This document shows, piece by piece, positions 17,715 to 26,820 of a stretch of DNA of 64,000 nt. The translations under genes were made by a program, and so were the position numbers. This stretch comes from Arthrobacter sp. AQ5-05. GTDB taxonomy: Bacteria; Actinomycetota; Actinomycetes; Actinomycetales; Micrococcaceae. The notes below the pieces were generated by a model that ran no database searches, was not told the origin of the DNA, and saw only the letters and a list, made by a program, of their open reading frames with translations. How positions within the stretch are numbered: the first letter of the stretch is position 1; each line of letters opens with the position of its first letter. The stretch is from positions 186,001 to 250,000 of the forward strand of contig NZ_QMKQ01000003.1 of the NCBI RefSeq assembly GCF_003287975.1, given 5' to 3'.

Positions 17715-18380
17715 TCAGGAACGTTGTCCCGCGTTCCTTTCGAGTTCGGCTGCCAGCAGTTCCCTGGCGTGGGCCAAGTGCCCATCGAGTGCACTGGCCG
17801 CGCCTTCCGGATCCCCGGCCGCAATCCGTTCCAGGATGGTGGCGTGCTCCCTGGCGATCTGGGCGGAATCGAGCAATTCCAGCGATTGCACACGAGTCAT
17901 GCAGAGCCGGACTTCGCCCAGGAGCGAGCGATACATTGCGCTGGTCCGCTTGTTGCCCATCGCGTCAACCAAGGCGGTGTGGAAGTCCATGTCCGGGTCG
18001 ATGATTGCCGTCGCCGGCTGTGAAAGACGGGCCTCGATCTCGGCATTCGCGCTGAGCGCGGCTTGCGGGACGGTGGCGGTCTTGGCCAGGCGCCGAACCA
18101 CCTCGGATTCCAGGAACGCCCGCGCGAAATAGATGTCCCGGACCGAATCGGCGCCCAACGTCTTCACCCGTGCCGTCTTGTGGACTCCGCGCTCCAGCAG
18201 GGAATCCGCGACCAGTCGCTCGATGGCGGCCTTGGCCGTTGGCCGGGCGACGTCGTATGCCCCCGCCAGCTCCGCCTCGGTCAGTGCGGTTCCCTGTGCG
18301 AGGTCGCCCGCATAGATTCGTCGGCGCAGATCCTCGACGATGGCATCAATGATGGAAAGCGCTGAGACGCGTTGGCTCAT
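17715..18380 (-). CDS. GntR-family regulator, FCD (FadR/LldR) subgroup
   Basis: A 221-residue regulator. Residues 8-72 are the GntR winged helix (LRRRIYAGDLAQGTALTEAELAGAYDVARPTAKAAIERLV), and residues 85-215 the all-helical FCD effector domain with ligand or metal residues D and H in DMDFHTALVDAMGN and HATILERIAAGD. It is divergent from the FAD/Fe-S oxidoreductase gene 158 bases away, and an FCD-type operator lies between them, so it probably controls that gene and itself in response to a hydroxy acid such as lactate. The ATG at 18380 begins the conserved N-terminus; the frame is open further upstream but runs through the operator. Confidence 0.88.
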   Translation of the reverse strand: MSQRVSALSIIDAIVEDLRRRIYAGDLAQGTALTEAELAGAYDVARPTAKAAIERLVADSLLERGVHKTARVKTLGADSVRDIYFARAFLESEVVRRLAKTATVPQAALSANAEIEARLSQPATAIIDPDMDFHTALVDAMGNKRTSAMYRSLLGEVRLCMTRVQSLELLDSAQIAREHATILERIAAGDPEGAASALDGHLAHARELLAAELERNAGQRS

Positions 18381-18454
18381 GAAGATGGGATCCTTCGGAT
18401 GGAGGGCAACAGGGACAACAATCGTGACAGATTTTTTCGGGGACAGCTTGATAC

Positions 18455-18475
18455 ACAAGTGTACTTGTAAGACAA
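18455..18475. promoter_or_regulatory. FCD-GntR operator candidate
   Basis: ACAAGT-GT-ACTTGT (18455-18468) is a perfect inverted repeat. Overlapping it, TTGTAAGACAA (18465-18475) matches the published FCD-family pattern TNGTNNNACNA exactly. It sits in the divergent promoter region of the GntR and oxidoreductase genes. Confidence 0.6.
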
Positions 18476-18538
18476 TCGTAGGGTCGGTGGCTTGCGCACC
18501 CAAGGCCCGCTGCACGCCCGACGGAGTATTCTCACTTG

Positions 18539-21364
18539 ATGGAACGGAAGAGCCCCACCTTGATTCCCACACTGCGCAATGCGCTGGGCAATGACAACCA
18601 GCTCACCCAGCGCGCCATCGACCTGCACGCCTACGCCAACGATGCCTCGCACTTCCTGCTGACACCGCAGGCCGTGGCAATCCCGAACAATGCGGCCGAG
18701 GTCGGCGCCCTGCTCAAGGCCAGTGCCGAGCTCAACCTGCCGCTGACGTTCCGCTCGGGCGGGACCTCGCTCTCGGGGCAAGGGGTGACCGACTCGCTGC
18801 TGGTCGACGTGCGGAAGAACTTCAAGGACATCGAGGTCCTGGACAACGGCATGCGCGTGCGGGTCCAGCCCGGAGTCACGGTGCGTGCCCTGAACGCACG
18901 GCTGGCGCTCCATGGACGCAAGTTCGGTCCGGATCCAGCCTCCGAGGTGGCCTGCACCATTGGCGGCGTGGTGGCCAACAACTCATCCGGGATGCACTGC
19001 GGAACCGTGGACAACGTCTACCGCACCCTGGAGTCGCTGGTCATCGTGCTCACCAGCGGAACCGTCATCGACACCGGCACCCCCGATGCCAACGCGCGGC
19101 TCCGGGCCCTGGAGCCAGCGCTCTTTGACGGACTTGAGCGACTCACCCGACGGGTGCGGTCCAACCCCGACTCCGTGGCAAGAATCAAGCAGCAGTTCTC
19201 CATGAAGAACACCATGGGATACGGGCTGAACTCGTTCCTGGACTACGAGGATCCCGCCCAGGTCCTGGCCCACCTGATCGTCGGTTCCGAGGGAACACTC
19301 GGGTTCGTGGCCGAGGCGACGTTCAGGACCGTGCCCACCTACAAGCACGTGACCACGTCCCTGCTGGTTTTCGACGACCTCTATACCGCGAACGAGTCCC
19401 TCGAGGCACTGGTGGGCTCGGGGGCAGCCACCGTGGAACTCATGGATTCGCTCTCGTTGAAGGTCGGGCAGGAGCTGCCCGGGAGCCCGGCGATCGTCAC
19501 CGACCTGAATGTGCAGTCGCATGCCGCGTTCCTGGTCGAATACACCGCAACAAGTGCCGAGGAACTTGCCGAACGCCAAGCGACGGGCATGGCGCTGGCG
19601 AACTCGCTCGAGCTCAGCGCCCCGGCGAGGTTCAGCCCCGACGCCAAGACCCGCGCCGAGTTGTGGCAGCTGCGCAAGGGCCTCTACGCCTCGGTGGCGG
19701 GGGCCCGCACCCAGGGAACCACTGCCCTGCTGGAAGACGTCGTCGTGCCGGTTCCGGCCCTGGCCAGGACCTGTGCCGAGCTCTCGGTGCTCTTCGAGCG
19801 GTACGGATACGAAAACTCGGTCATTTTCGGCCATGCCAAGGACGGCAACGTCCATTTCATGCTCACCGACGGTTTCCACACCAAGGACCAGGTCGAGCGC
19901 TACTCGGCCTTCACCGAGGACATGGTCGACCTGGTGCTCGGCGAGGGCGGCTCGCTCAAGGCCGAACACGGCACCGGCCGGATGATGGCCCCCTATGTGC
20001 GCCGCCAATACGGCGACGAGCTCTACTCCGTCATGCGCGAGCTCAAGACCTTGCTTGACCCGGCGGGCCTGCTGAACCCCGGGGTCATCCTGGACGAGGA
20101 CCCGCGGGCCCACCTGCGCCACATCAAGGTCACCCCCGCAGTGGATCCGGAGGTGGACCGTTGCGTGGCCTGTGGCTACTGCGAGCCCGTCTGCCCCTCG
20201 CGGAACCTCACGCTGACCCCGCGCCAGCGCATTGTCACGCTGCGCGCCATCGAGACCGCCCGGCAGGCAGGCGACGAAAAGCTGGTGGCCGAGCTCGAGA
20301 AGGACTACACCTACGAATCGGTGGACACCTGCGCGGTCGACGGCATGTGCCAGACCGCCTGCCCGGTGGATATCAACACCGGGACCCTGGTGAAAAAACT
20401 GCGCGCCAAGGAAGCCGGCAAGCTCGAGGACGCGGTCTGGAACGGGGCCGCAAAACACTGGTCGGCCGTGACCCGCGGTGCCGGCAAGGCGCTGACCATG
20501 GCCGCGAAGATCCCGGCTCCGCTGGTGCTCGGCGCCAACAAGGCGGGCCGAGCGGTGCTGGGGGACGACACGCTGCCGTTGTACTCCGCCGAACTTCCCG
20601 CAGGCGGTACCCGGCGCGCCCGCCCGGCACCGGCCGGTGAACCGGTCGCGGTGTACTTCCCGGCCTGCGTGAACACCATGTTCGGGCCGGCCGACCCGGC
20701 CCAGCCGGGGATCCAGGAAAGCTTCAGTGCCCTTGCCGAACGCACGGGCGTTGAACTGCTGGTGCCCAAGGGCATCGATTCGCTGTGCTGCGGCACCCCG
20801 TGGTCCTCCAAGGGCATGGAAACCGGGCACGCGAGCATGGGCGAAAGCACCGTGGCGGCCCTGCGGGCGGCAAGCCGCAACGGCGAACTGCCGATCCTGT
20901 GCGATGCCTCCTCCTGCACCGAGGGCCTGCTCCACAGCATCGAGGGCGAACAGGTCCCGGTCGGAGGCAAGCCGCTGCGGATCATCGACGTGGTCGATTA
21001 CACCGCGCAGCACATCCTGCCGCTGCTGCCCGAGGGCAAGAAGGTAGCTTCGCTGGCGCTGCACCCGACCTGTTCCTCCGTGCGCATGGGGCTGAACCCC
21101 GCGCTGCAGGCGGTCGCCTCGGCCGTGGCCGACACCGTGCAGGTCCCGGAGAGCTGGGGCTGCTGCGCCTTTGCGGGCGACCGCGGGATGCTGCACCCGG
21201 AGCTGACCGAATCGGCCACCGAGGCGCAGGCCGCCGAGGTCAGTGGCTTCGGCGCCACCGCGCACGCCTCGTGCAACCGTACCTGCGAGCTGGGCATGAC
21301 CCGGGCGACGGAACAGCCCTACGAGCACGTGCTGGAATTGTTGGAGCGCGCCACCCGGCCCTAG
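18539..21364 (+). CDS. FAD-linked oxidase/Fe-S protein (D-lactate dehydrogenase type)
   Basis: A 941-residue fusion. Residues 40-190 form the PCMH-type FAD domain (LPLTFRSGGTSLSGQGVTD, GGVVANNSSGMHCGT), residues 210-530 the FAD-oxidase C-terminal domain (FGHAKDGNVHFML, EHGTGRM), then two 4Fe-4S motifs, CVACGYCEPVC near 541 and CAVDGMCQTAC near 597, and CCG-type segments near 749 (CCGTPWSSKG) and 874 (CCAFAGD). This layout fits quinone-linked D-lactate or D-2-hydroxy acid dehydrogenases such as YdiJ/Dld types. A TTG three bases earlier is in frame, but the ATG at 18539 is preferred. The divergent FCD-GntR supports a hydroxy acid substrate; which one is inference. Confidence 0.88.
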   Translation: MERKSPTLIPTLRNALGNDNQLTQRAIDLHAYANDASHFLLTPQAVAIPNNAAEVGALLKASAELNLPLTFRSGGTSLSGQGVTDSLLVDVRKNFKDIEVLDNGMRVRVQPGVTVRALNARLALHGRKFGPDPASEVACTIGGVVANNSSGMHCGTVDNVYRTLESLVIVLTSGTVIDTGTPDANARLRALEPALFDGLERLTRRVRSNPDSVARIKQQFSMKNTMGYGLNSFLDYEDPAQVLAHLIVGSEGTLGFVAEATFRTVPTYKHVTTSLLVFDDLYTANESLEALVGSGAATVELMDSLSLKVGQELPGSPAIVTDLNVQSHAAFLVEYTATSAEELAERQATGMALANSLELSAPARFSPDAKTRAELWQLRKGLYASVAGARTQGTTALLEDVVVPVPALARTCAELSVLFERYGYENSVIFGHAKDGNVHFMLTDGFHTKDQVERYSAFTEDMVDLVLGEGGSLKAEHGTGRMMAPYVRRQYGDELYSVMRELKTLLDPAGLLNPGVILDEDPRAHLRHIKVTPAVDPEVDRCVACGYCEPVCPSRNLTLTPRQRIVTLRAIETARQAGDEKLVAELEKDYTYESVDTCAVDGMCQTACPVDINTGTLVKKLRAKEAGKLEDAVWNGAAKHWSAVTRGAGKALTMAAKIPAPLVLGANKAGRAVLGDDTLPLYSAELPAGGTRRARPAPAGEPVAVYFPACVNTMFGPADPAQPGIQESFSALAERTGVELLVPKGIDSLCCGTPWSSKGMETGHASMGESTVAALRAASRNGELPILCDASSCTEGLLHSIEGEQVPVGGKPLRIIDVVDYTAQHILPLLPEGKKVASLALHPTCSSVRMGLNPALQAVASAVADTVQVPESWGCCAFAGDRGMLHPELTESATEAQAAEVSGFGATAHASCNRTCELGMTRATEQPYEHVLELLERATRP

Positions 21365-21932
21365 GGTGGCGCCGCGCCGGGACGGAAGGTTCCCGGCCTC
21401 CGGCCACCTGGGGGGAACCCTGCCGGAGGAAGGCAAACAGCTGGTCAGGATGCGGATGGCCGGCCGGAAGGTGCGCGCCGGGATGTGGCTGCCCAACGGG
21501 GTGCTCGTGCTGAGCACGGGGATCCTGGGCGCGGGATGGTGGCCTGCACTGCCGGAGCCGGCGGCCGGGCAAAGCATCAATTCACGATCATCGCCGATCC
21601 TGGATGCGGCATGGTTCCTCGGGTTCCCGCGGACCGCGCTGCCGGGGCTGAAGCTGGTCCTGCGGCTCTCCCAGCGCTCGGGGGCGTTGCACGGCACCAG
21701 CCGCCGGAAGGGCGCCGAAACCACCAGCGCCGTGGTCATGAACGCGGCCTGCGGCTACCTGGTTCCGATCGGTGTCTCGGTGCTGTTCGCCCATGCCGTG
21801 CCGGATTCCCAGCCGTGGCCCGGGATGGGTTTTCGACCGTGGAGGCAGTGCTTTTCGGGATGATGGCGGCACGCATGGTCGGCCCGGCACCGGGGCGGCA
21901 ACCCGTGGCCGCCCGCTGATAGCCTCGCATGC
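21365..21932 (+). other. 568-base gap with a possible decayed membrane-protein gene
   Basis: A frame from GTG 21366 to 21863 has hydrophobic stretches (LPNGVLVLSTGILGAGWW and VVMNAACGYLVPIGVSVLFA), and a plausible continuation (FSTVEAVLFGMMAARMVGP) lies in another frame after about 21830. The two halves would join through a frameshift. No family is recognised and no ribosome site precedes the GTG. It may be a relic or simply non-coding. Confidence 0.3.
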
Positions 21933-22526
21933 ATGCGTGAGACGGATATTCCCGAAAGGCCCGGGCTGGAGAAGGACACGGGCGGCACCGAATTTGCCCG
22001 GTGGTACTGGACCAAGGAAGAACTTGTCGCCTTTGCACGCACGCACCGGCTGCCGGCCGCGGGCGGCAAACAGGAGATCGCCGCCCGGGTCGCCGCGTTC
22101 CTCGACGGGACGGATGCGCCCCCGCCCGCGGCCCGCAGGAAAGCAGGCAAGCAGCTGGTTCCGCCGCTCTCGGCTGCCACCGTGGTGCCCGAGGGCCAGC
22201 GCTGCAGCCAGGTGCTGCGGGCCTGGCTGCACGGGGAACTGGGACCGGGTTTCCATTTTGATGCTGCAATGCGCGGGTTCTTTGCCGCTGCGGACGGAAC
22301 CACGACGCTGGGCGATGCGCTTGCACATTGGGCTGCAACCCGCGGCGGGGACCCCGGGGAAGTTGCCCCGCAATTCGAACTGAACCGCTTCTCGCGCCAA
22401 TGGCACCGGCGGAATCCCGGTGGCACGCGGGGGCAGATGCTGGCCGCATGGATGTTGCACCGGTCCCTCCCGGTGGACCTGCGCGGGGAATTCTCGGGGT
22501 CGGAGAGCGCCCGAAGCAGGGGCTAG
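21933..22526 (+). CDS. SAP-domain protein with DUF6434-like region
   Basis: A 197-residue protein. Residues 24-60 (YWTKEELVAFARTHRLPAAGGKQEIAARVAAFL) form a SAP-type helix-extended-loop-helix, usually a nucleic-acid-binding module. Residues 75-190 look like the small conserved domain that follows SAP in many actinobacterial proteins (FHFDAAMRGFF, TLGDALAHW, FELNRFSRQWHRRNPG). It is probably cytoplasmic. No catalytic motif is visible, and the biological role is unknown. The next gene begins 81 bases downstream. Confidence 0.75.
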   Translation: MRETDIPERPGLEKDTGGTEFARWYWTKEELVAFARTHRLPAAGGKQEIAARVAAFLDGTDAPPPAARRKAGKQLVPPLSAATVVPEGQRCSQVLRAWLHGELGPGFHFDAAMRGFFAAADGTTTLGDALAHWAATRGGDPGEVAPQFELNRFSRQWHRRNPGGTRGQMLAAWMLHRSLPVDLRGEFSGSESARSRG

Positions 22527-22607
22527 GATGGGCCCAACACACGCCGGGCGGGTCACCTGACCTGGTCCGGGCCCGGCACCTGCGACATCCGATGGGAACG
22601 AACCTTG

Positions 22608-23075
22608 ATGGACACCCTGCAACAAAGGTACGGGCGAACCCCTCCGGCCCTCGACGGGTATGCGATCGCCAAGGGCTGGTTCAGCACCGTCGGGTTGTGG
22701 CTCGGAAGCACGCTGGCACTGGCGATATTTGCCGATGTGGCCAGTGCGGGGGAAACCGACATGGCTGACCTCGACAACGTCGCGATATGGTCGATAATTG
22801 CCGCCTGCAGCGTCCTCGTGGCCATGTTCGCCGGGCTTCCCCTGGCGTTGCTGTTTGACCGGTTGCTGCGCAGGGTCCATATGCCGTGGGTCCATGCAGT
22901 GGCGTTCCTGTGCTTTTTCGCGCTGCTTCCGGGTATCCCGTTGTGGATGACAGCCGGAAGCGACGCCGGTGTAGCTCTCTGGTTCTGCCTCTTGCTGGGT
23001 GCCTGCGCGGGAATCGGCCGCACACTGGCCTTCCGGCGACATGGCGAATTCCGGCGGCCAACCACCTGGGCCTGA
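22608..23075 (+). CDS. small integral membrane protein
   Basis: A 155-residue protein with four predicted helices: FSTVGLWLGSTLALAIFA, AIWSIIAACSVLVAMFAGLP, WVHAVAFLCFFALLPGIPLW and VALWFCLLLGACAGIGRTLA. Its ends are short and basic. No family is recognised. A TTG three bases upstream is in frame, but the ATG is taken. The hydrophobic pattern and codon use support a real gene. Confidence 0.6.
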   Translation: MDTLQQRYGRTPPALDGYAIAKGWFSTVGLWLGSTLALAIFADVASAGETDMADLDNVAIWSIIAACSVLVAMFAGLPLALLFDRLLRRVHMPWVHAVAFLCFFALLPGIPLWMTAGSDAGVALWFCLLLGACAGIGRTLAFRRHGEFRRPTTWA

Positions 23076-23160
23076 GCCTTCCGCACCCGGAGACCGATCC
23101 GGGCACAGGTCCAGCCGTCGGCCCCATGGCGTATGCCGGGGTTGAACCGCCCGCAGTGCG

Positions 23161-24051
23161 CTAGGCCAGCGCCCTGTCCATCACGGTGGCCACGGTGAAC
23201 AACGCGGCGTAGGCAAGGTTGATGATGCCGGTCTGCTTGAGCACCGGGATCAGGGCGCCGGGCTCGTGCTTGCGCAACACGGTCCAGCAAGGAGCCAGGC
23301 CCGGCAGCGCGGTGAGCAGGATCAGCCACATCCACGGATGGGTGGACACCAGCACCAGCGGCAGCAGGATCGCAACGGCGAGCATCATCACGTAGCTGAT
23401 GCGTGCCGTCTCATCGCCCAGCCGCACGGCCAGGGTCATCTTGCCGACTTCCTTGTCGGTGGGGATGTCGCGGATGTTGTTGGCCATCAGCAGTGCGGTG
23501 GCGATGAGTCCGGTGCCCACGGCCCCGATGTATGCCGGAAGAGTGAGCTGGTGGGCCTGGGTGTAAGCGGTGCCCAGGGTGGCCACGAGACCGAAGAAGA
23601 TGAAGACGAACACCTCGCCGAGCCCCCTGTAGCCATAGGGGTTCTTGCCGCCGGTGTAGCCCCACGCCGCGACGATGGCCGCGACGCCAACGAGCAGCAG
23701 CGGCCAGGATCCGGTGTACACCACGAGGAAGGCACCGACGATACCGGCCAGCCCGAAGCAGGCGAAGGCCGCGTTGCGGACCGTGGTCGGTTCGGCCAGG
23801 CCCGAGCCGGTCAGCCGCAGCGGGCCCACGCGCACATCGTCGGTGCCGCGGATCCCGTCGGAGTAGTCGTTGGAGTAGTTCACCCCGACCTGCAGCAACA
23901 GGCCCACGACCAGGGCCAGGACGGCTTCGAGCAAGGCGAGCTTCCCTGTGGTGTCCACGGCGGCCGCTGTTCCGATGACCACCGGGGCAATCACAATGGG
24001 CAGGGTGCGCAGGCGTGCCCCCGCTACCCACTGGGCAATCGTAGCCACCAT
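23161..24051 (-). CDS. menA: 1,4-dihydroxy-2-naphthoate polyprenyltransferase
   Basis: A 296-residue UbiA-superfamily membrane enzyme that attaches the polyprenyl tail in menaquinone synthesis. The first aspartate-rich motif is NYSNDYSDGIRG (around residues 67-78) and the second is NNIRDIPTDKEVGK (around 180-193). Eight or nine helices are visible. The ATG at 24051 has AGAGG six bases upstream and matches the family N-terminus (WVAGARLRTLPIVIAPV). menE and menB lie upstream on the same strand, separated by the AtoE-like gene. Confidence 0.93.
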   Translation of the reverse strand: MVATIAQWVAGARLRTLPIVIAPVVIGTAAAVDTTGKLALLEAVLALVVGLLLQVGVNYSNDYSDGIRGTDDVRVGPLRLTGSGLAEPTTVRNAAFACFGLAGIVGAFLVVYTGSWPLLLVGVAAIVAAWGYTGGKNPYGYRGLGEVFVFIFFGLVATLGTAYTQAHQLTLPAYIGAVGTGLIATALLMANNIRDIPTDKEVGKMTLAVRLGDETARISYVMMLAVAILLPLVLVSTHPWMWLILLTALPGLAPCWTVLRKHEPGALIPVLKQTGIINLAYAALFTVATVMDRALA

Positions 24052-24142
24052 CAATCCTCTCGCTGCTTGGATAAAACATGCAGCACTCATTCTCCCTTGC
24101 CCGGGGGCAAGGGAGAAATTCCGGACCCGTCGCCGCGGGTGC

Positions 24143-25510
24143 CTAGAGCGAAACGATCAGCAGCGTGGCGGCAAAGACAATGCCCGAGGCGATCAGCACG
24201 ATCGTGGTGTAGCCCAGGATGTCACGCATCTTCAATCCCGCGATGGCCAGCAGCGGCAGCGCCCAGAAGGGCTGGATCATGTTGGTCCACTGGTCGCCGT
24301 AGGCCACCGCCATGATGGGGATGGCCGGGTCCACGCCGAGTTCGGCGGCCGCGGTGAGCATGATCGGCGCCTGCACGGCAAACTGCCCGCCGCCGGAGGG
24401 GACGAAGAAGTTCACCAGCCCGGCCGAGAGGAAAGCCAGCATGCCGAAGGTCTGCGGCGTGGAGATCGACACGAATACGTCCGAGAGCACCAGGATCAGG
24501 CCGGTGCCGGTCATGATGCCCAGGATCCCGGCGTAAAGCGGGAACTGCAGCAGGATCTCGCCGACGTTCGAGGCCGCATGCTTGGTCAGCGCCATCAGCT
24601 CGAAGGGGCTGCGCACCAGCAACAGGATCAGCGCCAGGAAAGACCAGTTGACAATGTCCAGGGTCAGGGAGCCGCCGGTGGAGAAGTGGATGACCAGATA
24701 GGCCAGCAGCATCACACCCAGCAGCAACGTGGGCAGTCGGCTGGCGTCGAGGCGATCCGCGGGGGTCGCGACCTCGTCGTCAACGGCCACGAGTTCCTCG
24801 CGGGCGTCCTGGACCAATTCCACGATCTTGTCGTTCCCGCGCGGAGCCACCAGGTACAGGGACGCGGCAACCAGGATGATGGTGGCCACCGTGGCGATCA
24901 TGTTCCAGGAGGAGAAGGTGGTCTCCGAGATCGAGAGCGGCCCGCCGAGCTGCTTGGCGATGAACGAGCCGGGAGTGGCTGCGGTCAGCGGCCCGGAGCC
25001 GGAGTAGCCCATGTGCCAGACCACGAACCCGGAGAATCCCGCGGCCACGAGCATGGGGAAGTGGAAGCGGATGCCGCGTTCGCGTCCCTGGGCGGCGACT
25101 TCCCTGGCCAGCAGGCCGCCGACCACAAGTCCCAGGCCCCACGTGATCAGGGAGGCCACGGCGGCCACGAGGAACACGAACACGTAGCCCTGGAGCGGGT
25201 TCTTGGGGATGCGCCCCAGGAACCGCAGGAGCCTTCTCACGGGCCGGGTGTTGGCCAGGATGAATCCGAGCATCAGCACCAGGGCCATTTGGGTGATGAA
25301 GGCCAACAGCCCGGCCAGCCCGTCGCCCCAGCTTTGCACGATGAGCAGCGGGCTGGAACCGGTGATCAGCAGCGCGAGGATGGCGACGATGAAGGTCAGG
25401 GCGATGGCGAAGACCAAGGCCGAGGGGATGAATCGTTCGACTACGTTGTTGATGGGCCGCATGGCCCGTGAGATCGCTGTTCCACCTTGCGGTGTGGCGG
25501 TTTTGCTCAT
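24143..25510 (-). CDS. short-chain fatty acid transporter, AtoE/TIGR00366 family
   Basis: A 455-residue polytopic membrane protein with about eleven helices. Typical features are the N-terminal MRPINNVVERFIPSALVFAI, the loop NPLQGYVFVFLVAAVASLITWGLGL and VNFFVPSGGGQFAVQAPI. Characterised relatives import acetoacetate and short-chain fatty acids. It sits between menA and menE, an unusual companion for menaquinone genes, and has a 169-base gap to menE, so it may be a separate unit. Confidence 0.85.
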   Translation of the reverse strand: MSKTATPQGGTAISRAMRPINNVVERFIPSALVFAIALTFIVAILALLITGSSPLLIVQSWGDGLAGLLAFITQMALVLMLGFILANTRPVRRLLRFLGRIPKNPLQGYVFVFLVAAVASLITWGLGLVVGGLLAREVAAQGRERGIRFHFPMLVAAGFSGFVVWHMGYSGSGPLTAATPGSFIAKQLGGPLSISETTFSSWNMIATVATIILVAASLYLVAPRGNDKIVELVQDAREELVAVDDEVATPADRLDASRLPTLLLGVMLLAYLVIHFSTGGSLTLDIVNWSFLALILLLVRSPFELMALTKHAASNVGEILLQFPLYAGILGIMTGTGLILVLSDVFVSISTPQTFGMLAFLSAGLVNFFVPSGGGQFAVQAPIMLTAAAELGVDPAIPIMAVAYGDQWTNMIQPFWALPLLAIAGLKMRDILGYTTIVLIASGIVFAATLLIVSL

Positions 25511-25679
25511 GAACTAACACCTCTTTGTGCAGGTCCGACAGGGGGCCTGGCCACGAAACACGCGTTGACCAGTGATGTTGCCCACGTTACGCCAGGGGTG
25601 TTGGTTTGGGTGCCGGCAGCCGGCCGGGCGGGGGTCGTGTCGTCAGGCCCGACCCGAGCCGACCGAGCCCGGCCGGAGG

Positions 25680-26807
25680 TCAGTCCGAGGGGGAAGCCAT
25701 TCGGGATGCGAGCAGCATCCGGTCGACCTTGCCGTTGGGCAGCAGCGGCAACGACTCCAGGTTGAGCATCCGCCGGGGCACCGCCGCGGCGCCGAGTGCT
25801 TGGCGCACCGCGGCGGCCAGAGCCTCAGGGTGGGCGTGCCCCGCGAAGGCGGCACCGATCTGCTGGCCCCACTGTGCATCGGCCACCGGAACCACTGCCA
25901 CCGCCGAAACTCCGGGCACGGATTCCAGGACGTGCTGGACCTCGGCGGCGGAGACCTTCACCCCGCCGGTGATGATCACGTCGTCAGCGCGTCCGGTCAC
26001 CGACAGCACGCCGTCGGTGTAGCTGCCCAGGTCTTCTGTCGCGTACCAGCGCACGCCGGATTCATCGACGCTGAAGTGCCTGGCCGTCAGCCCGGGGTTG
26101 CCGAGGTAGCCGGAGGCGATGGTGGGCCCGCCCAGCCAGATCCGGCCGTCGACGGTCTTCACTTCGACCCCGGGAAGTGCGCGGGCATTGTAGACGCAGC
26201 CACCGGCGGTCTCGCTGGACCCGTAGGTCAGGTGGAGCTTCAGCGAGTGCTTCGCCGCCTCCTCCCGCACGGCCCGCGGCGCGCGTGCCCCGCCGAGCAG
26301 GATTGCGTCGAAGCGCCGCAGCGAGGCCAGGGTTTCATCCGTCGGCTCGGTGAGCAGGCGCTGCAGCTGCGTGGGAACCAGGGAGACCAGCCGCCTGGAA
26401 TCGGTCAGGGCGGAGGCTGCCTCGTTGAACCCGGCGGCGTCGAAGCTGGCCTCCAGGTCCATGGCCCAGGGGCGGGTGCCGGCGTAGAGGCTGCGGGTGA
26501 GCACCGCAAGCCCGGCAACATAGTGCAGGGGCAGGGCCAGCAGCCACTGGCCCTCGAAACCCAGGTATTCGGCCGTGGCCATGGACGAGGTGGCCAAGGC
26601 CTCCACGGACAGCGCGGTGCGCTTCGGGGTTCCGGTGGAACCCGAGGTGCGCACCACCGCCGCGATTTCCTTCAGGCCCTCCAGCTCCGCCTCGTCCACG
26701 GGGTTCACCAGGTAGTCGTTGGTGGTGGTGCCGGGCAGGATTTCCACCGCGGGACCGTCCTCGTTGAGTGAGGCGGACAGGGCAACGAGCGCGGAATCCG
26801 GATTCAT
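25680..26807 (-). CDS. menE: o-succinylbenzoate-CoA ligase
   Basis: A 375-residue adenylate-forming enzyme that activates o-succinylbenzoate for menaquinone synthesis. The P-loop RTSGSTGTPK is near residue 53, the A5-type region is LHLTYGSSETAGG, the hinge is TGRADDVIITGGVKVS, and the C-terminal catalytic Lys is in LPNGKVDRM. It is shorter than the enterobacterial enzyme because the N-terminal lobe is reduced, which is usual in actinobacteria. menB lies 13 bases upstream on the same strand, so the two are co-transcribed. Confidence 0.9.
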   Translation of the reverse strand: MNPDSALVALSASLNEDGPAVEILPGTTTNDYLVNPVDEAELEGLKEIAAVVRTSGSTGTPKRTALSVEALATSSMATAEYLGFEGQWLLALPLHYVAGLAVLTRSLYAGTRPWAMDLEASFDAAGFNEAASALTDSRRLVSLVPTQLQRLLTEPTDETLASLRRFDAILLGGARAPRAVREEAAKHSLKLHLTYGSSETAGGCVYNARALPGVEVKTVDGRIWLGGPTIASGYLGNPGLTARHFSVDESGVRWYATEDLGSYTDGVLSVTGRADDVIITGGVKVSAAEVQHVLESVPGVSAVAVVPVADAQWGQQIGAAFAGHAHPEALAAAVRQALGAAAVPRRMLNLESLPLLPNGKVDRMLLASRMASPSD

Positions 26808-26820
26808 GAGCCTGGGGGTC

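Noticed and set aside
18983-21739. A 918-codon open frame antisense to the FAD/Fe-S oxidoreductase
   Set aside because: It is opposite a gene with intact motifs throughout, and its composition (Gly, Arg, His, Gln-rich) is what the antisense of high-GC coding sequence gives.
23948-25471. A 507-codon open frame antisense to menA and the AtoE-like gene
   Set aside because: The opposite strand holds two genes with clear family motifs. The frame is Gln/His/Gly-rich without any domain.
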